Assembly: GCA_013398615.1 (NCBI GenBank)
Contig: VZSR01003807.1
Location: 17,190,237-17,254,236 of the forward strand
Length of the DNA stretch: 64,000 nucleotides
DNA from: Brachypodius melanocephalos
Taxonomy: Eukaryota; Chordata; Aves; Passeriformes; Pycnonotidae
Direction of reading: 5' to 3'
Position numbers and translations under genes: made by a program
Shown here: positions 51,201-61,800 of the stretch, piece by piece
How positions within the stretch are numbered: position 1 is the first letter of the stretch
Layout of the letters: each line of letters begins with the position of its first letter
Notes under the pieces: generated by a model
Database searches by the model: none
What the model was told of the DNA's origin: nothing
What the model saw: only the letters and a program-made list of their open reading frames with translations

Positions 51201-51996
51201 CCTAGGTTTCCTAAGCTTCATTAAAACCTTCTAAAAAAGAAAAGCAGAAAAAATGGAAATTAGCAGTAATTCAATTTCATACTGTAAAAAAATTTACCTG
51301 TTACTCAAATCAACTAAAGTTACACTGAAACTCTCTTTAGTTTTGATAGGCTTGAACTGCTCCTTCATCTCTTTCAGCAATTAAAACACCCTAGCTCCTG
51401 AGAAGAGCAAAATAAGCATGAAATAGCCAATGATTCAGTATACACAAAATAGATTAAATGAAGGTATTTTTCACTGAATAAAAAGCTGAAAACTACAAGC
51501 ACCATGCTGATTTTTTTTCTTATTGCAGTGATTTGACATTGCTGACTCCTTATCAAGATATATTTTCTTGACACAGCCATCAAATTTTGCAAGGCAAAAC
51601 AGACCCTGAGGTGTAAGAGGCCTCATCACATACCTTGTACCCAATATTCACCTCACCAAGTGCTGTCTCCAGAGACAGCATTTCATCACTCCCATTACCA
51701 TACAAGTAGTGTATTAGTGACTAAATAAATACATACAGCAAGACAAATAGAGAAAGAAAATTCTGCTTTTCTCTATCCACCATACGCAGGTATTAGGCAA
51801 AAGAATGTTTAGCTTAAGGAACATTTCTAAAACCAGATAATTGAGGTATGCAATCTCTTACCCCAACATCACGCTTGTATATCACATTTGCTCCCTCTAA
51901 TGCAATCTTCCTCAAGTTTAAATGGCATCTTGTTCTAAAAACACACACTACATTTGTGATTAAAATGTCCAGTGCAACATCACTGTCCGCATCCAT
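45207..51996 (-). CDS. TBPL1: TBPL1, TATA-box-binding-protein-like 1 (TLF/TRF2); six coding exons
   Basis: A nuclear core-promoter factor related to TBP. It binds TFIIA and TFIIB, does not recognise the classical TATA box, and is essential for spermiogenesis in mouse. Exons on the minus strand are 51862-51996, 51148-51230, 50170-50233, 48354-48457, 48160-48254 and 45207-45277. Together they make 552 nt, or 183 residues and a TAA, with correct GT-AG borders and phases. The start is MDADSDVALDILITNVV, and the two imperfect TBP-type repeats span about 8-90 and 95-180. By memory it differs from human by only a couple of conservative changes (I to V in SSGKVICTG, T to S in AVASAV). The usual length is 186; here a TAA replaces the Glu codon of the final Glu-Ile-Leu. 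An in-frame TAA follows after two further codons, where the family normally ends. Confidence 0.96.
45278..48159 (-). other. TBPL1: TBPL1 intron 6
   Basis: AT-rich intron of about 2.9 kb with no repeats I can name and no convincing coding sequence. Confidence 0.8.
48160..48254 (-). CDS. TBPL1: TBPL1 coding exon 5
   Basis: This exon of 95 nt codes residues 129-160, SYEPELHPAVCYRIKSLRAT onward to SITVT. It carries the second-repeat 'stirrup' region of the TBP-like fold. The acceptor is TTTTCTAG and the donor ACAG/GTATTT. Confidence 0.96.
48354..48457 (-). CDS. TBPL1: TBPL1 coding exon 4
   Basis: This exon of 104 nt codes VIFTDFKVVNVLAVCNMPFE onward to NNRPHA. The acceptor is TTGAAAAG and the donor GCGAG/GTATGT. 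The intron separating it from the next exon (48255-48353) is only 99 bp. Confidence 0.96.
48458..50169 (-). other. TBPL1: TBPL1 intron 4
   Basis: AT-rich intron of about 1.7 kb. A short tandem of 'agttagaaagacaatt'-like units lies near 49186-49220. A 90-codon minus-strand frame at 49798-50070 has no recognisable similarity. Confidence 0.75.
50170..50233 (-). CDS. TBPL1: TBPL1 coding exon 3
   Basis: This exon of 64 nt codes SEEEAKFGARRLARSLQKLG then FQ. It is the helix that closes the first TBP-type repeat. The acceptor is CTTTATAG and the donor TCAG/GTAATT. Confidence 0.96.
50234..51147 (-). other. TBPL1: TBPL1 intron 3
   Basis: Intron of about 0.9 kb with nothing recognisable. Confidence 0.8.
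51148..51230 (-). CDS. TBPL1: TBPL1 coding exon 2
   Basis: This exon of 83 nt codes KVLMKLRKPRITATIWSSGK then VICTGAT. It is the central strand region of repeat 1; the surface corresponding to the DNA-contacting strands of TBP is diverged in this family. The acceptor is TTTTTTAG and the donor CAAG/GTGAGT. Confidence 0.96.
51231..51861 (-). other. TBPL1: TBPL1 intron 2
   Basis: Intron of 631 bp with nothing recognisable. Confidence 0.8.
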
Positions 51997-52048
51997 TGGG
52001 GTGATTTGCAACTCAATTTTCCCACCAGCTCACCACGAAGATCACATC
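51862..52048 (-). CDS. TBPL1: TBPL1 exon with the start codon (coding part 51862-51996)
   Basis: The acceptor TTGCTTCTCAG lies just above 52048. The exon has 52 nt of 5' untranslated sequence and then ATG at 51994-51996 with G at +4. It codes 45 residues, MDADSDVALD to KRDVG, with donor TTGGG/GTAAGA in phase 0. There is no upstream ATG in the untranslated part of this exon. Confidence 0.95.
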
Positions 52049-55000
52049 CTGAGAAGCAAAAATGAAAAAATTAAACATACCAAAAACAATTGCTTATTAA
52101 TGCCATTGTATACATTTGCCCCTTAAAAGAGACAAGAAGCAGAAGTCACTACACTCTGACTCATTTAGCAGTGTGAGGAGAGCGGGAGGTCTGCATCCTT
52201 CATGCAAGAAAATGGGAGGTAACTTGTTCAAAGCCATGCTGCCAAACTTAACAGAAATGAAGTGCACAGACACACATATATATACATAAGAGTATTTTAA
52301 ATTGCCAGTTAAATATGTTACAATTCTTACTAAGTATATTAAGACACTGTAAAGATTACTGAAACTTCTTCCGTAGCTCCAGTAGATAATATTTCCTCAG
52401 CTCATTTGAGGATGTCATTAGACACCTCAGGAAAATACACTTCTCTGACCGCTGAACTTGATAACTCTGAATAGTTTGACATTTGTGTTGGAATGGATGA
52501 GCGTATGAATAACTTTGAACTAACACTGGTTACACAAACTGTAGTCTGTAGACAGCCTACTACCACAGCTTTCCCATCTTCATCCAGCACTCTTGGCCTA
52601 TCTCTCCCAGTAATAGCTTAAAGCAAACTATACAAAGTGTCCTGGTGGCAGCACCAGCCTGGCCTGACCCTCTGCACTTCCCACAGGAAGGCACTGTATG
52701 GGGCAGAGTGAGATGAAACATTTCTGAGGAAAAGCACAGGTAACTGTGGAGGCACAGGACGGCTGCCCAGAGCATGCTCTGCAAACCTAAGGCACCCAGG
52801 AAGCACCCAGACTGCCCATGCACATCAAAGGTGACCCTCCTCACACACCCCTCAGCTGGGAAAGACAATCCTAACACCAACAGCTGGGCTACCACTCATC
52901 CCAGCCCAAGAACGCCTGACATCTCCTCTGTAACCATACAAAGCCAAGACAGCAGGCATCTCAAATAGATCTCAGGTGAAGAAATGAGAGGGGACAAGAG
53001 CAAGATCATTGCCATACAGTGAAAAGGACTTATATAAACATTTTAGCAGTATTTAATCCAAAATAAACAAAAAGGAAAGCAAAGAACAAAATCAAAGAAA
53101 AACTGTCACGTATGTGAAATGCTCCACATGGTCATTGCCATGGAAGAAGCAGGACACTATGCATCAAGAACAATAACATACCTAACAGACTATTATGTAT
53201 TTATATCACTTTAAAAGTTTTGGCCTTATGTTCTATATTGGAAATCTTCAAGATGCAACATTAATGTCATTATCAGTATTTTCATCTGACTGTGCCTTCT
53301 TAAACATCATGCCATAGTCTGTAATTGAGAACTCGAGGTGCACCTTTGACTACCACTCACTGACAACACAGAAGTAACAAACTACACAGCAGATGTGCAC
53401 AACATACTGGGTCAGCTGCTGTGGTGGTGACTGCTTACACTCTGCAGCTTGTTCCCTGCTGAAAGAATTATTCTGTAATTGTTGGCTTGTCCAATAAAAG
53501 AAAAGGCAAGATGGATGATAATACAGAAAAGAGATGAAGAAACAGCAAGAGGAAAACAGAAAAACCAAAGGTTACATGTGGGGGTGGAGGTAATGCAGGC
53601 AAAGAAGAAGACAAACAGTAACTAATTAGTACTCCTAGATCTCTTCTTTAATCTTTTTTTATTGAACCAAAAATTACATGAATCCTCAAAGTTAGTAATC
53701 ACTTATCCCATCTGGTTTTGATGGACTACTACAGATTGGGCAAGTAATTTATGGCACCAGATCCAAAGATAGCACATGTGCAGATTTTGAATGGCATGCA
53801 GGCAGGGCCAGCACGGAGCTGGAACCCTTGGCATCTTCAAAGAGGCATTTGTTTTCCACCCTGGCCTCAACTCCTGGCTCTTGCTAAGTTCATTTACTAG
53901 AACCCAGGAAAGATTGTCAACAAGATAGCTCCAATCAGCAGCATCTCCCAATTATGAGCGAGCATCTGCTGGCACATTCAGCCTATACATTCTGAAAGAA
54001 CATCAGTGTTGTGCATAACACCATTGAAATGTTGCTAACATCTAGGCAAACCATAGTATTGCATGATAATGCCCCCATAAAATATGGCTTATCTTAAAAA
54101 GATCCAGGGAGAAAAGTCACATGCTCAGTCAGAACAAAGGAAAAAGTGGTTGAAAAGAGAGGAAAATTACAATTTAAAAGGAAAAGATCTATTATTAAGG
54201 CAAAAAGGCTGCTGTGGAGCTGTCAGTAGGGATATTGCTGGATTGTTTCCAGCAATTACAATATATCTCAGTTAGAAGCACAATCTACTTGCATAGATAT
54301 TAAGAAGAGAAAAATTACACAGATTACAGTGGTGTACCCCCATTTTAGTTAGGCACGTTCTGAAAGCTCAAGACAACAGACACTAAGGGAGGAGGGCTTT
54401 TTAATTTGATATTGTATATATTATGTCAATGATTCTGAACACATCCATTCCTATTAAGCATACAAATACAATGTTAAAAGTCTTCCAAGGCATGGTTTGT
54501 AAAGACTGGGTAAACCAAAATGCTTCTAGGCTTGGATACTTGTGATCAATCAGTAAGAAAATGTTAACATATCACAATCTTTGATTTAAGCATTCATTTT
54601 AATGTCTCACACCTTACTTACAACAAAGGAAAAATAATCTACAGAGAAGATGTCCTGTTACTTTTCTTTCAAAAGCCTTAAATAATTTTAAATTCAGAGG
54701 AACCATGAGAACTAAAGCAACTTAAACATTCTTAAAAAATAAAAATACATGGACTACATAAAAAAACTCCATAAATCTGAAGAATATGTTTACAAAAAAA
54801 GGTCTAGCAATGTCCAAGAAAGAAAGATGTTGCTCTTATTTACACATTTCTCCAGCAAGCCTGACCAGCTGGAACATTCTGATCCTCCTCTTTCCCAGCT
54901 GTCTCTTGTATTCTCTGCTATTCATACACAGTACTGAAGCACTGACTGGTATTTCTCAAAACCTGAATTTCTGCATTTCCATATCTTTTCTGCAAAATGG

Positions 55001-57693
55001 GGAAAATAGTGCTCCTTGCATACAAGCCTATTTAAATTCCATACTTATGGAGTTACACTTGCAGAACAGAGAGGCTGAGTCAAAACCAAACATCTGGTTC
55101 TCTCCAGTTCTGGATTTGCAAATGCTTAAGTTGATTTTATTGAGCTCAGCTTAGGTTTTGCTGATTAATTTTGCACTTTGAAGGTTCTCTCATCTGAACT
55201 GTAAAATTCTGGCAGTCTAAATTTAATTTCTAAAATGATGTTTTGCCAGCTAATGCTAATTTAATAATAGGTTAAATTTGAAAATAATTTGTCTACATGT
55301 ACAGAATTTCTTTTAAATTAAGTACTCCATTTGACTTTCTCCAACACAAGAAACTAGCTAACTTTGATTTCAGGTTGTTTTGCACCAACGTAACACAATC
55401 AATCCTGACAGAGGAAACAAGTTTAAATCATCTCTGCAGAAGTTTGCATTATTTTGTTTTATCAGGGAAATTTTAAGTAAATTTTTCAGAGAAAGAACAG
55501 AAGACTGTTCTTTATTTTCAACATACACTTCAGGGATACATCTGGAGTATTATCCTAAGAGAGAAAGGAAAAAAAAAGGGGGAAGGGAAAAATGTAGCTA
55601 GATTAAGCATGATAATTAACACAAAAATAAAAACAACAACAAAAACTAATGCTAGGATATTTGACACTGTAATGTATCCTGCACTGAAACCAGAGAAACT
55701 CCATAGAATAAGAAATACTTTGGAGGGAGGAGTGAACACTCAAGTTCTTAAAGCATTACCTCTACATCCACTGTTAGAACCATAGGTATACTATTTTAGA
55801 TACTCTATAAACACACGTGAAGACAAAACACCCTGCACGGAAATCTTAGAATCTTAAAAAAGCCAGCACTCTGTCTTCAGAAAGTTCCAAACCAACCACA
55901 GCACCATCATTAAAGAAAAAGGAAAGGCACTTGGGATGGGGTATATAAACAAAGTATTATTTTAAGCTCTTGACTACCTTTGATCCAATAAACTCGGAGC
56001 TATAAAGGTAGATGGCGGATATCTAACAATGGTTATGTTAATGTCAGAACAGTTTAATAAACACCTTTTTCACCAGCAGTCTAAGTATAAGCAACTTTTA
56101 CTGGTTATTTTTAACTTTCTCCAAAGCAGTTCACAAACTGACCAACTCCACAAACAATTCCAACAGCCCAGCTGAAAGGATACTGGTCACTACCGTGTCA
56201 GTAGACATTTGTCAAATTAATGCCTGAAAGGCATCTTTGAAGAAGTTAACATGAACCTCTACAGGACGTTTCCATATGAGAACGAAGAATAAATACAGTC
56301 TGTCAGGAATGGGAAGAGATGATTACATCCTTTCACTGAAGATGTACTTTTAAAGACTTGTGTTCAGCCCCTCAGGAAACAGGTCCGTATGAAACCCTGG
56401 AGGTGACAGACCTCTGAAATTTGTTTGAATCCTTAAACACAGAAACACAGTATGGTCACAGTGGCTGGTGAATGACTACCTGAAACCAAGAGCAACATAG
56501 CTACTACTGTCTGTGCAGAACATCCTCTGCTCCAAACAACTTTCTTAGTTCCAGCCACTGGGCTACTGGGGCGCGCACTGCAACTTTCTGTTGCAATGGC
56601 AAGTTAAACTGTGCCTAAAGCTAAAGACCATCTTGAAGCTACCATTCTCGCCTTTCAGGATTTGCAGAGTCACGACTATTTATATTTCCGGGGAGAAAAT
56701 TTTCAAATACGTGCAAAGCCAGTATCAAAGCAGTGATTTGTTCAATTAGATCCATGAACAGAGTGATACTATCAGATATATCATAAGCAAGTAGGACTTC
56801 AATCCTTCTCTTGGATAAGCCTACTGCATCTCCGTGGGGTCGTGCAACAAAAATTCATTGACAAGAATAAAACCAAACAGTGTATAGGGCAAGACAAGAA
56901 AGCGTATTTTAAATAATTCATAACGCGCTGTTTTCCTTAAATCTTTCTCTCATCAAAACGTGCATTCACATTCCCAGCAAGATACACTTGAACTCAAGTT
57001 TGTGCCATCTTTCCCTCAGAACATGCAGGAATACTTGAATACCAAGCATTAAGATGAATCCTTTTGGCCTCTGTAATATGTGGAAAATCACCATAAGCAT
57101 GACAAAAGTATGAACCAACAAGTTTGGTGGCCACACCAAAACGATAAAACGTCATAAGTGACGTGAAAATGTTTAGCTGTAACAAAATATTTTAAAGCAA
57201 CGGGTAAGCCTTTCATCCCCTCTCAGTCAAACATTTTTACCATTTGCACGTCCCAGCTGAGGAAGCAAGAGTACCCTTCCTATTCCCGCTGCTGGGAATC
57301 TCACTCAAAGTCCTATATGCACCAGCGTCACAACGCTCCGGTCGACAACTATTCCTTCTCCCCCCTCAACCCCAGCCCGAAACTTCTGCGGCCAGCACGG
57401 CACAAACAAAGCGCAGGCAGCAAGGCGGCCTGGCCACGCCGAGCTCCGCCGCTCGGCAGCGCCGGCTCGTGCGGGCATCGGCCGCCGCAGGGCACGGGGC
57501 CGCCACAAAGCCCTCGGGGCCGGGCGCGGGCCGGCCGGGGAACGGGCCGTTCCACACAGGATGCCCTGCCCCTTCCTCCCCCTCCCTGCCCCGGCCACGC
57601 ACACCCTCTCGCCTCGGGCGCGATCGGCACCGCGGCGGGAGGCACCGGCCGGGCCGCGGCGAGGCGGGGGAGGCCCCGCGCCGCCTCTCTCAC
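52049..57693 (-). other. TBPL1: TBPL1 intron 1
   Basis: Intron of about 5.6 kb, AT-rich up to about 57200 and then GC-rich. It holds a purine run near 55560-55593 and a CRE-type palindrome at 57149-57164. I see no other gene; minus-strand frames such as 52560-52895 show no known domain. Confidence 0.7.
57149..57164. promoter_or_regulatory. CRE-type palindrome near the TBPL1 promoter
   Basis: Two CREB/CREM half-type hexamers face each other: ACGTCA-TAAG-TGACGT, a perfect inverted repeat around a 4-bp spacer. It lies about 530 bp inside intron 1 from the proposed exon 1 donor. Occupancy is an inference from the motif only. Confidence 0.4.
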
Positions 57694-58150
57694 CTAGGCC
57701 GGGCAGCGGCGGCGGCGGCGGAGAGAGGCGGGACGCGGGGGCTCAACGGCGGCGGCTCCTGCCGGGCCGAGCCCGCGGACCCGAGACGGCGGCGAGGGGG
57801 AGGAGGAGGATGAGGAGGAGCGCGGCCCGTCGGCGGGCGGCGGCCGTTACCGTGCGGGCGGGCGGCCGGGCGGCGGTCGGGGCAGGGCAGGGCAGGGCGC
57901 AGCGCGGTGCCGGTCGGTGGGTGCCGGTCGCCCGGCGGCGTTCCGGGTGCTGGGCCGACTCCCCGCGACAATAAACATCCCCCAGCGCCGCGGGCATAGA
58001 CGCGGCGCGGCTAGAGCGGCCGCCGGAAGTCACGGCGGCGGGAGGGAGGGAGGGAGGAGGGGAGGGAGGGGGCCGCTCTTGCAGCGCTTCCGCTGTCGTC
58101 CGCCGCCCCCGGAGCCACGGTACGCCCCGGGAACGGCCCGCGGTGTGGGG
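57350..58150. promoter_or_regulatory. TBPL1: CpG island and TBPL1 promoter
   Basis: Strongly GC- and CpG-rich sequence of about 800 bp in an AT-rich surrounding. It contains G-rich Sp1-like boxes and, at 58023-58030, CCGGAAGT, an ETS motif common at housekeeping starts (ACTTCCGG in the sense of TBPL1). There is no clear TATA box. The position upstream of the first TBPL1 coding exon, in the right orientation, makes it the gene's promoter. Long open frames in this island on both strands are effects of GC content. Confidence 0.85.
57694..58000 (-). other. TBPL1: Probable TBPL1 non-coding exon 1
   Basis: On the minus strand a good donor, CCTAG/GTGAGAG, begins the intron at 57693. A second possible donor, CACG/GTAACG, would end the exon at 57851. 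Either would join the untranslated start of the exon at 52048. The 5' end near 58000 is a guess from the ETS motif just upstream at 58023-58030. Confidence 0.45.
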
Positions 58151-58157
58151 CTCTGCA

Positions 58158-58412
58158 CGGAATCACAGAGCGGGGCACATCGGAAGGGACCACACAGGAC
58201 ATGTGGTCCGAGCTCCCTGCTCAAACAGGGTCGTCCTAGAGCACATGGCACAGGATTGTGTCCAGATGGTTCTTGAGTCTCTCCAGTGGGGGAGACTGCA
58301 CAACCTCTCTGGACAATCTGTTCCAATGCGTGGTCACCCGCACAGTAAAGAAGTTCTTCCTCATGTTCAGCTGGAATTTCCTGTGCATCAGTTTCTGCTA
58401 TTGTCTCGTGTC
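58158..58412 (-). mobile_element. CR1 LINE 3' end, antisense
   Basis: Read on the plus strand it starts with the CR1 terminus reversed (GAATCACAGAG, then 'catcggaagggacc'). It continues through 'gagactgcacaacctctctg', 'ctgttccaatgcgtggtcac' and 'gtaaagaagttcttcctcat' to about 58412. It abuts the edge of the CpG island. Confidence 0.9.
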
Positions 58413-59732
58413 CTAAAGCTTGTAAACTTGATAACGGGCTTCAGCTCCACCACGTCCAAGGCAGCGCCTTTGCCAGCGAAGCCGCTGGAGAGCTGATGAG
58501 GTTTTCAGCTCAAGGCGTTGTGAACACTGGTGGCCCCACAGGCGTTTCTGTGGGGTGGTGGCCTCGGCACCTCTTTAGCTTGCTGCAGCCCCTTGGTCTC
58601 TGGCCTGGCCGCTCCCCACGCACTCTGACTGAACCGAGTGGTCAGCGTTGGTCTGACAGGAGCCAGCAGCCAGTGCTCGCCGCAGCAGCACACTGCCAGT
58701 ATTGCTGCTCCATACATGCATGTTGCACTGCAGCAGAACTCTGGTCACTGCCTCTTATATTAAAAATTATTTTAATTTTAGGGTGATTTTTTGTTGTTGT
58801 TTGGTTGGTTGGTTGGCTGGTTTTAATTTGAAGTGACTTTATTTGGTATTGAAGGGGTGGTCCACAGCAGTAACCTGTGGGAGCTTGGTGTATGAGCAGA
58901 CTGCTGCTCACCCCAAGCGAAACAACGATATAAACAGGTGACTGAGAAGTTTCAAATATGCTCAAGTCCAGTGAGTTCTGCAAGGCTCTCAGTACTTGTG
59001 ATTCTGGTGTTAAAACGACTAAAGTAAGGCTGCTGCTTTGCACACTTGCAGTGTGCAGATTGTTTCATCCTTGCAGAGTGAGCGCATGGTGCGCACTAAG
59101 AGAGCAAGACAGAGTGGGACGTGGACAAAGTGAGGGTGGCTGGATGGCAGTGGTTCTCTCTGTCCAGGACATTCCTCTAAACCTGGCACTGTCCCACCTG
59201 TGCTGTCTGTAGGGAGTACAGCCTGTGGTGAGCTACCTTTCAGCAAGTTACATTTTCTCTTGGAAAAGCTCTTGTGCTTCACATGGGAGCCCAGGAATGT
59301 GCCTGCAGTGTGACCCATTAAAGACTCACCACTCAGGCTGATGAATGAAACAGATGTCATATTGACTTGAGATTTATAAAGAATATTGGTCTTCACATAA
59401 AAATTATATAAATGTATATTTATATGGGTGTGCTGCAGGCTATTCACTGAATTGACAATTTTCTAAAACCGAGGTTCTGTAATTATGTACTTTGCTAATG
59501 TGAAGTGGTAGCAAAATAGCTTTAATTAGGATAGAAGGAACAGTATCAAATTTAAATTTTGAATTCTTCAGAGTTGGCGTGTTTTCTTCTGCTAGATTCA
59601 ATTTAATCCTTGAAATGCATGACTAGGTTAGCTTGTCAAAAATAAGCATTTCTAGTTCTCACTTCCAATCAGCGGGGAGTACATGGTTTCTCTCTGCTGT
59701 TGGCAGGCTGGCTGCGCACCGGCGTGGGGCAG

Positions 59733-59746
59733 CGCTGCCACCCTGT
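59733..59746 (-). promoter_or_regulatory. Weak CTCF-like motif
   Basis: The minus strand reads CCACAGGGTGGCAG, agreeing at 12 of 14 positions with the CTCF core by my reading. It lies in a local GC-rich spot. It is a motif match only. Confidence 0.25.
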
Positions 59747-61599
59747 GGCTTCCTACAGACACAGATCCACGCCGATCCACCGCCTCCGCGTGAGCACAGG
59801 CAAGCAAGGCAAGGCTTTGGATACCGGGATTCTGAATTTACCATAGTTCGGTAACTCTGCACGGTATCTCCAGCATTTTTACAGAGCGCCTTAAGGCTGG
59901 TTGTGTTCTTTATGAGCTTCGGGCTCTGAGTCATTGCAATTATACAGCCAAAGTGGGGTAGGGTGCTGTGATGTCTTCACTCTGACAGTTCTTGCAGGTT
60001 CTGGATGGCTGTATCACAACAGATGCTGATTTATTTTTTTTTCTGAATAGCTGATCACATCGGCAAGTTATGAAGAAAATCTTTATAAACCCTGATTTTG
60101 CTTGAATTTTGACTAAGCTTATGGTTTTTTTCAGCATAACCTTAAAGGTCCACAGAAATTCAAAACAAAATGTCTGCAAGCACACACTACCACTGTCTGT
60201 CTTCACATGCTTCCTCTTTTCAGAGTATAACTTTTTCTAGCACATATTCCTCAGAACAGTGCAGTCATTCCTGGATGTTAAGAAAATTATTTTTGCTGAT
60301 GAAGAGATGAACCCTTATCATTTCAAAGTTTTGACTGCTTTGTCAGCCTGCGCTTTTCCTGTTTAGACTAGGACATGTTCTGAAGATTGCATCTGTAGAT
60401 ATATATTTGGAAAAATGTGCAAATGTAAGCAAGTAGCTATGATCACAGTAACGTGGAATGCAAATAAGGTGATTTGGCACCTACCTAATTTGACTTGTAA
60501 GTTTATCAGTTGTACTGCAATTTTACTCTATACTTATATAGTTTACAAAACTAGTTGTCCTTTTCTTGCCTTCTCTTCCTGGTCTCCATTCCTCGATGCA
60601 ACTATAATTTGGCTCCGTGACTTCCTCCACTAGTATGACTGAGATGCCAGGGATCTGGATCTAACTTACCAGAGGTTAGATCTTAAGGTTTTAACTTACC
60701 TGATGCTGTATGACATCAGACAGAGAAGGCACAGAGGCCATTTCTGACTTTGTCACTTCCTTACTCCATGATTTAATTCTCCTATGCCTTTATTTTGCGA
60801 TCCCTTGTTTGGGAAGTAAAGAGGAGATGGAGATGTGGGGAGTGTTTCCTGTGCTTGGGCATTCTGCAGCACGGAGTTATGGGCTGCTTGGGACTCTCAG
60901 TAAGAGTGCAGCAAAAACAAGGTACTGAAGTTTAAGCTGAAGTTTAAGACACTGCAGATGTTTTTTGTTCAGTAATTACAGCAGTGAAACTAAATGAAGA
61001 CACAATTTTATTATGTTGTTATTGAACTGTAGCTGCAGATTTCAGTAAAAGGAAATCACTCATCAGACTGAAGCAAATGCTTGGTTACCTGGATTTTTCT
61101 ATTTTTATAGGATTAACTTTCAATCAGATAAGATCCTGTGCAAGGTAGACTATGGGAAAATGTAGGGGGGAGAGAAGAAAGCTGGATGGCCCCCTAAGGC
61201 ACCCCACAATGAAGGCTGACTGGAGAGTTTTATGCAGCTGTGTTGTAAATACTGTGGTGTCTGAGTGGAAGACTGCATTAAAGTATTTGTGTGTGAAGAG
61301 GAAGTACCCAGGAGCAAACAGTGTTGTGGATGTTCATGGAAATGACCTTGTGTGAAATGGTCATAGCTGCAAGCATGATAATGCAGGTTAATTATGGAAC
61401 ATCTCCCAGGCTGGCAGCCATCAGGGAATGAGCAAGACATCAGTCAGGGAGAGAATCCCTTGCTCCAGGGTTTAGTTTATCAGGTGAAACAGTAAACTCA
61501 GCAGTGCCTCTTCACACCTCTCTGATGATGTATGGTATGATAATTCATGCCACTGCTGTTGAACAGTTACCTCCCTGCCGTAAGTGGCACTTATACCAG

Positions 61600-61800
61600 C
61601 TCCACAATATTCAAACATTGTTTAATTTTATAATATGTCTTGTTTTATATGTTTGTTTATAAAAAGGATAAATATAGTTACTACATAGCATGTAAATATT
61701 TATGTCACATTTTTATATGGTGTGTATATATATTGCATAGTGTGTATATCTGTATTTTGCATAATATATATTTCTAGGTATACTATTTAATATAAAATAA
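61600..61800. repeat. AT-rich low-complexity stretch
   Basis: Dominated by A and T with many TATAT, TTTATA and TGTGTATAT runs. No gene and no clear element. Confidence 0.7.

Noticed and set aside
57244..58276. Overlapping long frames in the CpG island
   Set aside because: High GC content removes stop codons in every frame; no known protein is seen, and the place is better explained as the TBPL1 promoter and first exon.
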